Source: Stercoripulliclostridium_A sp045535235
GTDB lineage: Bacteria; Bacillota; Clostridia; Christensenellales; DTU072
Direction: 5' to 3'
NCBI GenBank assembly: GCA_045535235.1
Contig: JAZSLG010000084.1
Location: 1 to 5,460 of the forward strand
DNA: 5,460 nt
Made by a program: the position numbers and the translations under genes. Shown piece after piece: positions 1 to 5,284 of the stretch. Positions within the stretch are counted from its first letter, which is position 1; the number at the start of each line of letters is the position of its first letter. The notes under the pieces were generated by a model. It was not told where the DNA came from, searched no databases, and saw nothing but the letters and a program-made list of their open reading frames with translations.

Positions 1-740
1 TTTCCCTTATCGTTATAGTTATACTCTTGGATAATGGGCTTCATAACCTTTTCATAAGTGGTTTTATCAACTTCCTCTATACCAAGCTTGCCCATACCGG
101 TTCCTGCATAGGTTGATACGTCGGGAATGGGATTTTTCCAAGTATCGGGCATAAAGATATTATCGGTAAGCAAAAATCTTTCCAATTCATAATTAGCAAG
201 AACTGCGCTTTCTGCCGTTTGCGTTGCAACTTGGGCAGACTCGGTTGCGCTCTTTCCTTCGTTTATGCTGGTATTGTAAGCGGTAGAATAACTTTCTTCG
301 TAAACCTTTTGTAGATTATCAAAAACAACGGCGTTGTGATATTTAACGGAAGAGTTAAATCCACTAAAAACAACCATAAATACAACGAGGGTTACTATGG
401 TGGGCAAACATGCCTTAAACGCACTATATTTGTATTTTTGATATACCTCACGTTGCTTTACGGCAAGCATGTTTCTATCGTTTGCATATAGCTTGTTGAT
501 TTTATCAAGCTCGGGCTTCATAATCTCCATTTTTTTGGAGTTAGAACGAGCTATCATCTTTTGCCATACGTCTAGAGGTAAAGTCGCAATCTTCAAAAAT
601 AACGTGAAGAGAATAACGGTTACCGCAAAGGCCCCTATTACTTCTCCATCAATTCCCCATGTTAAAACCCATTTATAAAGCACGTTATAAACGAATTTTC
701 CCATTAGATTAAGTTCCGTAGCAAGGCTCATAATGTCCAT
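1..740 (-). CDS. yidC: YidC/Oxa1-family membrane protein insertase, partial (3' end beyond left edge)
   Basis: This insertase places membrane proteins in the cytoplasmic membrane, alone or with SecYEG. My translation from ATG 738-740 is open for 246 codons to the window edge. The start is fixed by AAAGGAG at 748-754, 7 nt upstream. Residues about 34-56 form a hydrophobic helix ending in LFLKIATLPL. A charged cytoplasmic hairpin follows (about 57-108, with KPELDKINKLY, as in the family), then a second helix (about 110-127). Residues 130-246 are hydrophilic, rich in Ala, Thr, Ser and Glu, and include NIFMPDTWKNPIPD, which resembles the family's segment before the third helix. The groove arginine of Gram-positive YidC appears to be Lys50. 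No lipobox cysteine is visible at the N terminus, unlike many Bacillota homologues. The start overlaps the end of yidD by 13 nt, which suggests translational coupling. The identification is firm; the C-terminal helices are not in the window. Confidence 0.93.
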   Translation of the reverse strand, partial: MDIMSLATELNLMGKFVYNVLYKWVLTWGIDGEVIGAFAVTVILFTLFLKIATLPLDVWQKMIARSNSKKMEIMKPELDKINKLYANDRNMLAVKQREVYQKYKYSAFKACLPTIVTLVVFMVVFSGFNSSVKYHNAVVFDNLQKVYEESYSTAYNTSINEGKSATESAQVATQTAESAVLANYELERFLLTDNIFMPDTWKNPIPDVSTYAGTGMGKLGIEEVDKTTYEKVMKPIIQEYNYNDKG

Positions 741-973
741 TTTGCTGCTCCTTTAAGGTTTTCTCTTACAGGGTCGAAACCGCCCCTGCGAAAAGGATTA
801 CAACGTAGTATCCTACGCGCGCCCATAAAGCACCCGCGTATTACTCCGTATTTTTGAATTGCATCTAGGGTATACATAGAACAAGTAGGCGTATAGATAC
901 ATCCTTTACCAACAAGAGGTGAAAGCACCTTTTTGTATCCGATAATCAGTAGCCTACAAATTTTTTTAAGCAT
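728..973 (-). CDS. yidD: Membrane protein insertion efficiency factor YidD
   Basis: YidD is a small membrane-associated protein that assists YidC-dependent insertion of inner-membrane proteins. The 81-residue product has the family hallmarks: an amphipathic N terminus (KKICRLLIIGYKKVLSPL), a GKGCIYTPTCSMYTLDAI segment with Cys25, Pro29, Cys31, Ser32 and Tyr34, and the motif RCNPFRRGGFDPV at about residues 57-69. Its length is usual for the family. The ATG lies inside the last codons of rnpA (8-nt overlap) and no strong Shine-Dalgarno is visible, so translation is probably coupled to rnpA. The stop is TGA. Its own end overlaps the yidC start. This rnpA-yidD-yidC order is the standard bacterial arrangement. 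Confidence 0.96.
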   Translation of the reverse strand: MLKKICRLLIIGYKKVLSPLVGKGCIYTPTCSMYTLDAIQKYGVIRGCFMGARRILRCNPFRRGGFDPVRENLKGAAKWTL

Positions 974-1298
974 CTAGGTGTCCCGCTTTTCGCAATAGGT
1001 AACCTATGGTTGAACCTATTTCTTCAAAAGTTGCTCCTCTAATAGCCTCTCTTGCGACCACCACGTAATTGTGTGACCCTTTCAAACGAGGCATATAGGT
1101 AGCAAACTGCTCGTAAATCCTTCTTTTAACTAAATTTCTTACCACGCTTTTGCCTATTTTTTTGCTCACGCTTACGCCCACTTTGTTAGTGTGTGCTGGC
1201 ACGAAATTAAGTACCATTAAAGGGGAGCTTACAGAGTTCCCCTTCTTATACACGTAACTGAAACTGGCGTTTCGCTTGAGCCTATAGGCACTTTGCAT
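966..1298 (-). CDS. rnpA: Ribonuclease P protein component
   Basis: RnpA is the protein cofactor of RNase P. It binds the RNA subunit and the 5' leader of precursor tRNAs during 5'-end maturation. The 110-residue product matches the usual length of about 110-120. It begins with the typical YRLKRNASFSYVYKKGNS segment and carries the basic RNR signature (GKSVVRNLVKRRIYEQF, about residues 49-65) that contacts the catalytic RNA. It ends with the family's helical tail. The start codon lies only 3 bp after the rpmH stop and lacks a clear ribosome binding site, so expression is probably coupled to rpmH. The 3' end overlaps yidD by 8 nt. Confidence 0.96.
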   Translation of the reverse strand: MQSAYRLKRNASFSYVYKKGNSVSSPLMVLNFVPAHTNKVGVSVSKKIGKSVVRNLVKRRIYEQFATYMPRLKGSHNYVVVAREAIRGATFEEIGSTIGYLLRKAGHLDA

Positions 1299-1301
1299 AA
1301 A

Positions 1302-1436
1302 CTATGCGGAGAGCTTTGCTCTACCTTTTCTTCTTCTGCGGGAGAGAACTCTGCGACCGTTCTTGGTGCTCATTCTTTGACGGAAACCATGTACTTTACT
1401 TCTTTGACGTTTTTTGGGTTGATAAGTTCTTTTCAT
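1302..1436 (-). CDS. rpmH: 50S ribosomal protein L34
   Basis: L34 is a very small, highly basic protein of the large ribosomal subunit. I translated this 44-codon gene by hand: it starts MKRTYQPKKRQRSKVHGF and continues with RQRMSTKNGRRVLSRRRRKG, the textbook L34 pattern. A good ribosome binding site (AGGAG, 1446-1450) lies 9 nt before the ATG at 1434-1436, and the stop is TAG at 1302-1304. It is the first gene of the rpmH-rnpA-yidD-yidC operon. In many Bacillota dnaA would lie divergently upstream. Here the upstream neighbour is cwlD on the same strand. Confidence 0.98.
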   Translation of the reverse strand: MKRTYQPKKRQRSKVHGFRQRMSTKNGRRVLSRRRRKGRAKLSA

Positions 1437-1505
1437 AACTATTTTCTCCTATTCGGTTAATTTTATAATTTTACGCGCGATTTATATTATTAAAAGCGCT
1501 ATTGA

Positions 1506-1534
1506 ATTATAGCCTATAACCCTAATCGTGTCAA
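1506..1534 (-). promoter_or_regulatory. Consensus sigma-A promoter of the rpmH operon
   Basis: On the minus strand a perfect -35 (TTGACA, 1529-1534) is separated by exactly 17 bp from a perfect -10 (TATAAT, 1506-1511). Transcription would start near 1499, giving a leader of about 60 nt before rpmH. Both hexamers match consensus at every base, which fits the high demand for ribosomal protein L34. There is no convincing terminator between cwlD and this promoter, so some readthrough from cwlD is possible. Confidence 0.93.
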
Positions 1535-1569
1535 GCAAAAAAGCGGTTAACAAATTAAATTGCCCAATT

Positions 1570-2265
1570 TCACACACTCTTCTCGTCCAAATATGCAAAT
1601 ATGCCTACTGAAATTTTGTCGGCTAGCTCTTCCCTATATTCCACACTCGTTAATAATTTTTCATCATCGGCATTCGATAGAAACCCACACTCCACTATAC
1701 AAGAGGGGTAAAAAGAACAATTCAAAATATAATAATCTCCCTTTAACGAAGAAAACTTTCTCCCTACGTTTTGCTCGTTTAACACGTTTAAGCTTGTCTG
1801 AACCGCAGTTGCTAAACTCCTTCCCTCTTCGCTTGCTCCATTAAAAAAGACCTGTGCGCCACGTCTTGCGGAATCGGGAAATTTGTTTTGGTGAATACTT
1901 ATAACAACGTCTGGTACCGTTTGAGAAATAATTTTTTTCCTCTTTTCAAAGTCATCTGTTTTTGTCCCAATACCATTGTCTAGTACACTATTTTTTTCTC
2001 TTGTCATAACCACTCTGGCTCCACGCTTTTCAAGTTTGTTCTTTAGACTAAAGGCAACCAAAAGATTGATTTCGGCTTCCGAAACACCGGTTACTGTTCC
2101 TTTAACCCCACCGTCTCCACCGCCGTGACCGGCATCTATAACTATAACGTAATCCTTTTTGGGTACGACACAATATAGGGATACTGCTGTTATACCTAAC
2201 AAACAAACGAGTAGTATTACCCCTAGACTTATCAACAATTTACGCTTATCAACAACCAAAAACAT
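1570..2265 (-). CDS. cwlD: N-acetylmuramoyl-L-alanine amidase, CwlD-like (Amidase_3)
   Basis: Zinc amidases of this family cut the bond between N-acetylmuramic acid and L-alanine in peptidoglycan. CwlD of Bacillus acts with PdaA to make muramic delta-lactam in the spore cortex. The 231-residue product has a short basic N terminus, one membrane helix (about residues 10-33) and an extracytoplasmic catalytic domain. The zinc motif is DAGHGGGDGG (His47), followed by SEAEINL (Glu63), SIHQN (His125) and the catalytic VECGFLSN (Glu192). All expected residues are present, and the length and single-helix layout match CwlD (about 237 residues). The start is supported by AAAGGA at 2275-2280, 9 nt before the ATG; the stop is TGA. 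The family is certain. The role in sporulation is inferred from similarity, and a general wall amidase is the alternative. DnaA boxes lie just upstream, so DnaA could influence its transcription. Confidence 0.88.
   Translation of the reverse strand: MFLVVDKRKLLISLGVILLVCLLGITAVSLYCVVPKKDYVIVIDAGHGGGDGGVKGTVTGVSEAEINLLVAFSLKNKLEKRGARVVMTREKNSVLDNGIGTKTDDFEKRKKIISQTVPDVVISIHQNKFPDSARRGAQVFFNGASEEGRSLATAVQTSLNVLNEQNVGRKFSSLKGDYYILNCSFYPSCIVECGFLSNADDEKLLTSVEYREELADKISVGIFAYLDEKSV
2229..2254 (+). promoter_or_regulatory. Two DnaA-box-like 9-mers inside the 5' end of cwlD
   Basis: TTATCAACA occurs twice, at 2229-2237 and 2246-2254, with starts 17 bp apart. Each has one mismatch to TTATCCACA and the same orientation as the three boxes about 100 bp away. 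They encode the KLLISL and VDKRK parts of the CwlD N terminus, so codon use alone could explain them. Lower-affinity DnaA sites extending the cluster are the interesting alternative. Confidence 0.4.
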
Positions 2266-2352
2266 AATAGTAATTCCTTTTATCTCTTTATTTCGCGCTA
2301 TGGTAACCCTTACGGCGATTTTTCGACTTAATTTGACAAAATATCCTCTTAC

Positions 2353-2393
2353 TTATCCACAATTAAGTAGCGTTATCCACAGAGTTGTCCACA
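2353..2393 (+). promoter_or_regulatory. Cluster of three DnaA boxes (candidate oriC element)
   Basis: TTATCCACA, the exact DnaA-box consensus, occurs at 2353-2361 and 2373-2381. TTGTCCACA, with one mismatch, lies at 2385-2393. All three point the same way, with starts 20 and 12 bp apart. They lie in the 241-bp gap between cwlD and radC, which also holds an AT-rich stretch (about 2400-2460). Two further one-mismatch boxes are inside cwlD. Either this is (part of) oriC or it is a DnaA-controlled regulatory region for cwlD. The boxes are clear; their function is inferred. Confidence 0.75.
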
Positions 2394-2468
2394 ATTAATG
2401 TTATTTTTGGTCAAGGAACAATAATTGTTTTATTGGCAGTTCTTTTATATTTTTTTGTTGTCTTTGGG

Positions 2469-2495
2469 CGAAAAAAAAGGAGCTATAAGCTCCGG
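2469..2495 (-). terminator. Intrinsic terminator of radC
   Basis: On the minus strand a perfect 6-bp stem, GGAGCT/AGCTCC with a 3-nt loop (2479-2493), is followed directly by eight T residues (2471-2478). It starts 13 bp after the radC stop codon. It should separate radC transcription from the DnaA-box region and from cwlD, which therefore needs its own promoter. I could not identify that promoter with confidence. Confidence 0.88.
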
Positions 2496-2506
2496 TTGGT
2501 TTATTT

Positions 2507-3178
2507 TTATTCATCTTTTTTACTGCGAAGTATACTTATAACTTCCTTATCCCCAACTATAAAGTGGTCAAGTAATCTTATTCCTATATTACTCAAATGT
2601 TCTTCTAACCTATCAGTAACTTCAATATCATCCAAAGAAGCAAACAGTCCTCCGCCGGGATGATTATGCGCAATTACTACGCCCTTTGCATCAAGTAAGA
2701 TGGCGCCTTTTGCTATTTTATTAAAATCTATCTTAGCTCTAGCTGTAGTTCCATCAGAAATTACTTTTTGCCCCAAAATTTTTTCATTTTCGTTAACGTA
2801 AATAGCAATAATTCTTTCGTTATAGCAGTTTTCCAAAAGCTTTAGACAATATTTACCGATTTGGTCGGCGTCTTTTACCCCTTTTTGCTTATTAAGGGAA
2901 TTGAGCCTATTAGCACCGTCTACCAACGGCTTATATAAAGGAAAGGTCAAAGCAGCGTTTTTAGGCATACCGGGAATGGATAACAATTCTTCTTCACTGG
3001 CTTTAAGCAAATTATCAAGACCACCAAATTCGTATAGAAGAGTCCTTGCAAGAGGAGAAGTATCCTTTCTCGGCACGAAAGGATAAAGCAAAAACTCTAT
3101 TATTTCATGTGGAGGTAACCCATCTATTCCGCGCGACCTTATTTTATTGCGCATTCTTTCCCTTCTACCTTCAGCCAT
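2507..3178 (-). CDS. radC: RadC family protein (JAB/MPN metalloprotease-like domain, UPF0758)
   Basis: RadC proteins combine an N-terminal helix-hairpin-helix-like domain with a JAB1/MPN domain. Once linked to DNA repair, they have no settled biochemical role. Residues here are counted from the ATG at 3176-3178, which has GGAG and a short spacer before it and gives the usual length of 223. The N terminus MAEGRRERMRNKIRSRG and the segment LPPHEIIEFLLYPFVPRKD are typical, followed by the helix-hairpin-helix piece (EEELLSIPGMP). The metal site is complete: HNHPGGG with His171 and His173, then Ser181 and Asp184, plus an upstream glutamate near residue 121. The frame stays open further upstream to 3247, but that part runs through the promoter region and does not look like RadC. 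The gene is divergent from pepV and ends at an intrinsic terminator. Confidence 0.95.
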   Translation of the reverse strand: MAEGRRERMRNKIRSRGIDGLPPHEIIEFLLYPFVPRKDTSPLARTLLYEFGGLDNLLKASEEELLSIPGMPKNAALTFPLYKPLVDGANRLNSLNKQKGVKDADQIGKYCLKLLENCYNERIIAIYVNENEKILGQKVISDGTTARAKIDFNKIAKGAILLDAKGVVIAHNHPGGGLFASLDDIEVTDRLEEHLSNIGIRLLDHFIVGDKEVISILRSKKDE

Positions 3179-3208
3179 TTTAACTCCAAAAATTAATCTA
3201 TATAAAAG

Positions 3209-3238
3209 ATAACATATTTTTACAAAATAGTGTATAAT
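3209..3238 (+). promoter_or_regulatory. Probable sigma-A promoter of pepV
   Basis: A perfect TATAAT (3233-3238) is preceded at 18 bp by ATAACA (3209-3214), a 4/6 match to the -35 consensus. Transcription would start near 3245, leaving a leader of about 40 nt with AAGGA at 3271-3275. The -10 lies inside the 16-bp palindrome, so a repressor bound there would block this promoter. Confidence 0.6.
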
Positions 3239-3246
3239 ATTATACA
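3231..3246. promoter_or_regulatory. 16-bp perfect palindrome between radC and pepV (shared -10 region or operator)
   Basis: TGTATAATATTATACA is a perfect palindrome in the 106-bp gap between the divergent radC and pepV start codons. It places TATAAT on both strands, at 3233-3238 (plus) and 3239-3244 (minus). It could therefore hold overlapping -10 elements of two divergent promoters, or be the binding site of a dimeric regulator. The minus-strand promoter lacks a good -35. The symmetry is certain and the role inferred. Confidence 0.6.
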
Positions 3247-3284
3247 AGAAAAAAAATTTCTTAATCTATAAAGGAATGACTTAT

Positions 3285-4595
3285 ATGAATGTATCTTTAG
3301 AAGACGCTATTAAAAGCCTACAAAATCTAATAAGAATTAATTCCATACAAGCCCCTGCTTCCGAAGGCGCTCCCTTTGGAAAAGGAAACGTAGAAGCTCT
3401 CGACTACTCTCTAAAACTTCTTGAAAGCTTTGGTTTTAGGACAATTAACGGTGATAACTATTATGGTTACGGAGACATAGGTAACTCCGATTTACCTTTA
3501 TTTGGTATCCTTGCACACCTAGATGTGGTACCCGTTTCCTTAACTTGGGAACACGATCCCTTTGGTGCAGAAATCGATGAAGGCTATCTTTATGGTAGAG
3601 GAACTCTAGATGACAAAGGTCCTTTTATTGCTTCACTCTATGCATGCGCTCAACTACTTAATGAGGGCTTAAAACCAAAAAAACGCATACGTTTTATACT
3701 TGGATGTAACGAAGAAAGTGGTTGGAAGTGTATGGATGAATATACAAAAAAGGAAGAAATGCCTCTTGAGGGCTTTAGTCCAGACGCAGACTTTCCTGTC
3801 ATAAATTGCGAGAAAGGGGTCGTATATCACAAAGTTACGATACCCAAACCTTCATTTTTGAAAAATATTAAATGCGGAGAAAGAGCTAATATTGTTCCCG
3901 ACAAAGCTACTGCCGTTATATTAAATACAGAGGGTTTAATTCCTAGAGCTTTGTCTAACGGCGCTATTGTAGAAGAAAAGGGCAATGAAGTTACCATTAC
4001 AACTAAAGGCATTAGTGCACACGGTTCTACGCCACAAAAGGGTGAAAACGCACTAACAAAACTTCTTTACATCCTTTCTCCATATGACAATAGTATTATG
4101 AAACTATACAATGCTTTCGTTACAAGTGACGGTAAAGGAATGAACCTTAACGTTAGTGATGATAAAAGTGGCAGTCTAACTCTTAACCTTGGTGTAGCGG
4201 AAACTAATGACAATTACGTTTCTTTTACTATCGATATAAGATATCCTCTTTCTATTACAATGGATGAAATAACGAATATATTTAACAATCACTTTAAGTC
4301 AATAGATGCTATAGTAGAAAGAGGAGCCTTTCATTTACCGTTGTACGTTGCTAAAGACGATCCCCTAATAGAAGCATTACTTGGAGCGTATAACGACGTA
4401 ACCGGAACAAAAGGTGAAGCAATAACTATTGGTGGAGGCACCTATGCAAGAGTTCTTCCAAAAGGAGTAGCATTTGGACCAGTATTTCCCAATGGAGAAT
4501 CACGAGTTCATGGTGATGACGAACGCATTTCTATACAAGACTTCGCAAAAACAATAGAAATTTATAAAGAAGCTATTAGAAGACTTTGCTTTTAG
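3285..4595 (+). CDS. pepV: M20-family metallodipeptidase, PepV/Sapep type
   Basis: PepV-type enzymes are cytoplasmic di-zinc (or manganese) dipeptidases that hydrolyse dipeptides from peptide uptake and turnover. Starting at the ATG at 3285 (AAGGA at 3271-3275, 9 nt away) the product has 436 residues, somewhat shorter than Lactobacillus PepV (about 470). An in-frame ATG at 3276 overlaps the ribosome binding site and is unlikely. The metal-site motifs are all present: HLDVVP (His78), YGRGTLDDKGP (Asp109 bridging), CNEESG (Glu143 catalytic base, Glu144 ligand), PDADFPVINCEKG (Asp167) and SRVHGDDERI (His409). The inserted lid domain carries SAHGSTPQKGENA (His246), and IGGGTYAR is typical of this subfamily. 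The identification as an active M20 dipeptidase is strong; the exact substrate is not visible. It is transcribed alone, divergent from radC, with a terminator about 80 bp downstream. Confidence 0.92.
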   Translation: MNVSLEDAIKSLQNLIRINSIQAPASEGAPFGKGNVEALDYSLKLLESFGFRTINGDNYYGYGDIGNSDLPLFGILAHLDVVPVSLTWEHDPFGAEIDEGYLYGRGTLDDKGPFIASLYACAQLLNEGLKPKKRIRFILGCNEESGWKCMDEYTKKEEMPLEGFSPDADFPVINCEKGVVYHKVTIPKPSFLKNIKCGERANIVPDKATAVILNTEGLIPRALSNGAIVEEKGNEVTITTKGISAHGSTPQKGENALTKLLYILSPYDNSIMKLYNAFVTSDGKGMNLNVSDDKSGSLTLNLGVAETNDNYVSFTIDIRYPLSITMDEITNIFNNHFKSIDAIVERGAFHLPLYVAKDDPLIEALLGAYNDVTGTKGEAITIGGGTYARVLPKGVAFGPVFPNGESRVHGDDERISIQDFAKTIEIYKEAIRRLCF

Positions 4596-4625
4596 TTAAA
4601 ATCTAAGATTTTTCATTAAAATTAC

Positions 4626-4641
4626 TGCTCCACGTGGAACA
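4626..4641. promoter_or_regulatory. parS site (ParB-binding), near-palindromic copy
   Basis: TGCTCCACGTGGAACA differs from the parS pattern TGTTNCACGTGNAACA at one position (C instead of T at position 3). It keeps the symmetric CACGTG core and is the most canonical copy in the window. It lies 30 bp after the pepV stop codon and before the pepV terminator, so it is inside the pepV transcript. ParB (Spo0J) would load here for chromosome segregation and condensin recruitment. Confidence 0.8.
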
Positions 4642-4675
4642 CTTTCAACACTCCATGTTACACTTTCTTGATTTT

Positions 4676-4701
4676 AGCACCCCTCTGGGGTGTTATTTTT
4701 T
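4676..4701 (+). terminator. Intrinsic terminator of pepV
   Basis: A GC-rich stem CACCCC/GGGGTG with a TCT loop (4678-4692), extended by a G-U and an A-U pair, is followed by ATTTTTT (4695-4701). It lies about 80 bp after the pepV stop. The opposite strand lacks a comparable T-tract, so the terminator serves plus-strand transcription. A weak AT-only hairpin nearer the stop (4598-4612) is unlikely to terminate. Confidence 0.9.
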
Positions 4702-4719
4702 GGCTATTTTCTTGAGTTT

Positions 4720-4775
4720 TTAAGCAAAATCTTACCATTTTTTTGAATTTTTTCCTCTTAAGAAAACTCTTACCA
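4720..4775 (+). repeat. Imperfect 18-bp direct repeat
   Basis: TTAAGCAAAATCTTACCA (4720-4737) recurs as TTAAGAAAACTCTTACCA (4758-4775), identical at 16 of 18 positions, with starts 38 bp apart. Each copy contains a small inverted repeat (TAAGA/TCTTA, perfect in the second copy, 4/5 in the first). It lies between the pepV terminator and the parS-like sites. It could be a pair of protein-binding sites; no known site was recognised. Confidence 0.5.
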
Positions 4776-4801
4776 AAATTTCTTTAGCAATTGTTCAACA
4801 C

Positions 4802-4834
4802 AAAATTCCGTGAAACATTGTTTTATATGGAACA
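4802..4834. promoter_or_regulatory. Degenerate parS pair
   Basis: AAAATTCCGTGAAACA (4802-4817) keeps a perfect parS right half (GTGAAACA) but has lost most of the left half. TGTTTTATATGGAACA (4819-4834) starts one base after it. That site keeps both TGTT and AACA ends, with a changed core (TATATG instead of CACGTG) and three mismatches to the pattern. They may be decayed or low-affinity ParB sites, or chance in AT-rich DNA. Confidence 0.35.
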
Positions 4835-4890
4835 ATTGTTCATTTATTCTAAAACGTAGAGTATGTAAGTTAACCATTCATACCTTCCCA

Positions 4891-4906
4891 TGTTCCACGT
4901 TAAACA
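4891..4906 (+). promoter_or_regulatory. parS-like site with CACGTT core, copy 1
   Basis: TGTTCCACGTTAAACA matches TGTTNCACGTGNAACA except for T in place of G at position 11. The next bases, ATTTA, are the same as those after copy 2, so the similarity extends beyond the usual 16 bp. Confidence 0.75.
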
Positions 4907-4983
4907 ATTTACACAAATCACACGTCTCATCGTGTTCTTACACCATTCCTTTTTTTCTATAATCTTATTTTTCTACAATCTAG

Positions 4984-4999
4984 TGTTTCACGTTAAACA
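4984..4999 (+). promoter_or_regulatory. parS-like site with CACGTT core, copy 2
   Basis: TGTTTCACGTTAAACA has a single mismatch to parS, the same position-11 T as copy 1. It begins 93 bp after copy 1, in the same orientation, and has the same ATTTA right flank. It is the closest of the asymmetric copies to the Bacillus parS sequence. Confidence 0.78.
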
Positions 5000-5061
5000 A
5001 TTTATATAATTATAATCTACTTAAATTAAATTGTATAAATTAGTTAAGATTATTTCAGCTT

Positions 5062-5085
5062 TTATCCACTGTTTCACGTTAAAAA
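5062..5085 (+). promoter_or_regulatory. DnaA-box-like sequence abutting parS-like copy 3
   Basis: TTATCCACT (5062-5070), one mismatch from the DnaA box, shares its last base with TGTTTCACGTTAAAAA (5070-5085), a parS-like site with two mismatches (position 11 T, position 15 A). It begins 86 bp after copy 2, in the same orientation. If both are functional, DnaA and ParB would bind directly next to each other. Confidence 0.55.
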
Positions 5086-5268
5086 ATTGCGCAATAAATT
5101 AAATAATCTTGGATATTATATTACTTTTTTCTAAGCTATGTGATTTAATTTTTACTGATAAAATTGTTAATTTTGTATTTAAATTTCGTGCGAGTTTTCT
5201 CGATAAAATTAACTATATTTTATTAAAAAATAATATTAAACTCCGTGTATTTTTAAGAATAGGGCAGA

Positions 5269-5284
5269 TGTTTCACGTTGAACA
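5269..5284 (+). promoter_or_regulatory. parS-like site with CACGTT core, copy 4
   Basis: TGTTTCACGTTGAACA has one mismatch to TGTTNCACGTGNAACA, again T at position 11. It is the last parS-like site before the extremely AT-rich end of the window and lies 199 bp from copy 3, in the same orientation. A short open frame passes through it and would read MFHVEH there, but that frame is not a convincing gene. Confidence 0.75.

Noticed and set aside
469..678. 69-codon plus-strand open frame
   Set aside because: It lies entirely antisense to the conserved yidC coding sequence.
681..686. CACGTT core inside yidC
   Set aside because: The flanking bases do not match the TGTT and AACA arms of parS.
1557..1570. 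Hairpin AAATTG/CAATTT at the end of cwlD as a terminator
   Set aside because: It is AT-rich with a 2-nt loop, and the T-run is too far away, so it is unlikely to terminate transcription.
1560..1844. 94-codon plus-strand open frame
   Set aside because: It is antisense to cwlD, which has all catalytic motifs.
3179..3247. Upstream extension of radC (23 extra residues starting MYNIIHYF)
   Set aside because: It would be translated from the divergent promoter region, has no ribosome binding site and is not RadC-like. The ATG at 3176-3178 has GGAG before it.
3276..3284. Earlier pepV start (MTY before MNVS)
   Set aside because: This ATG overlaps the AAGGA ribosome binding site. The ATG at 3285 has proper spacing.
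4920..4935. Stem ACACG/CGTGT followed later by a T-run, as a terminator
   Set aside because: The stem is only 5 bp with a distant T-run, and no gene in front of it needs a terminator.
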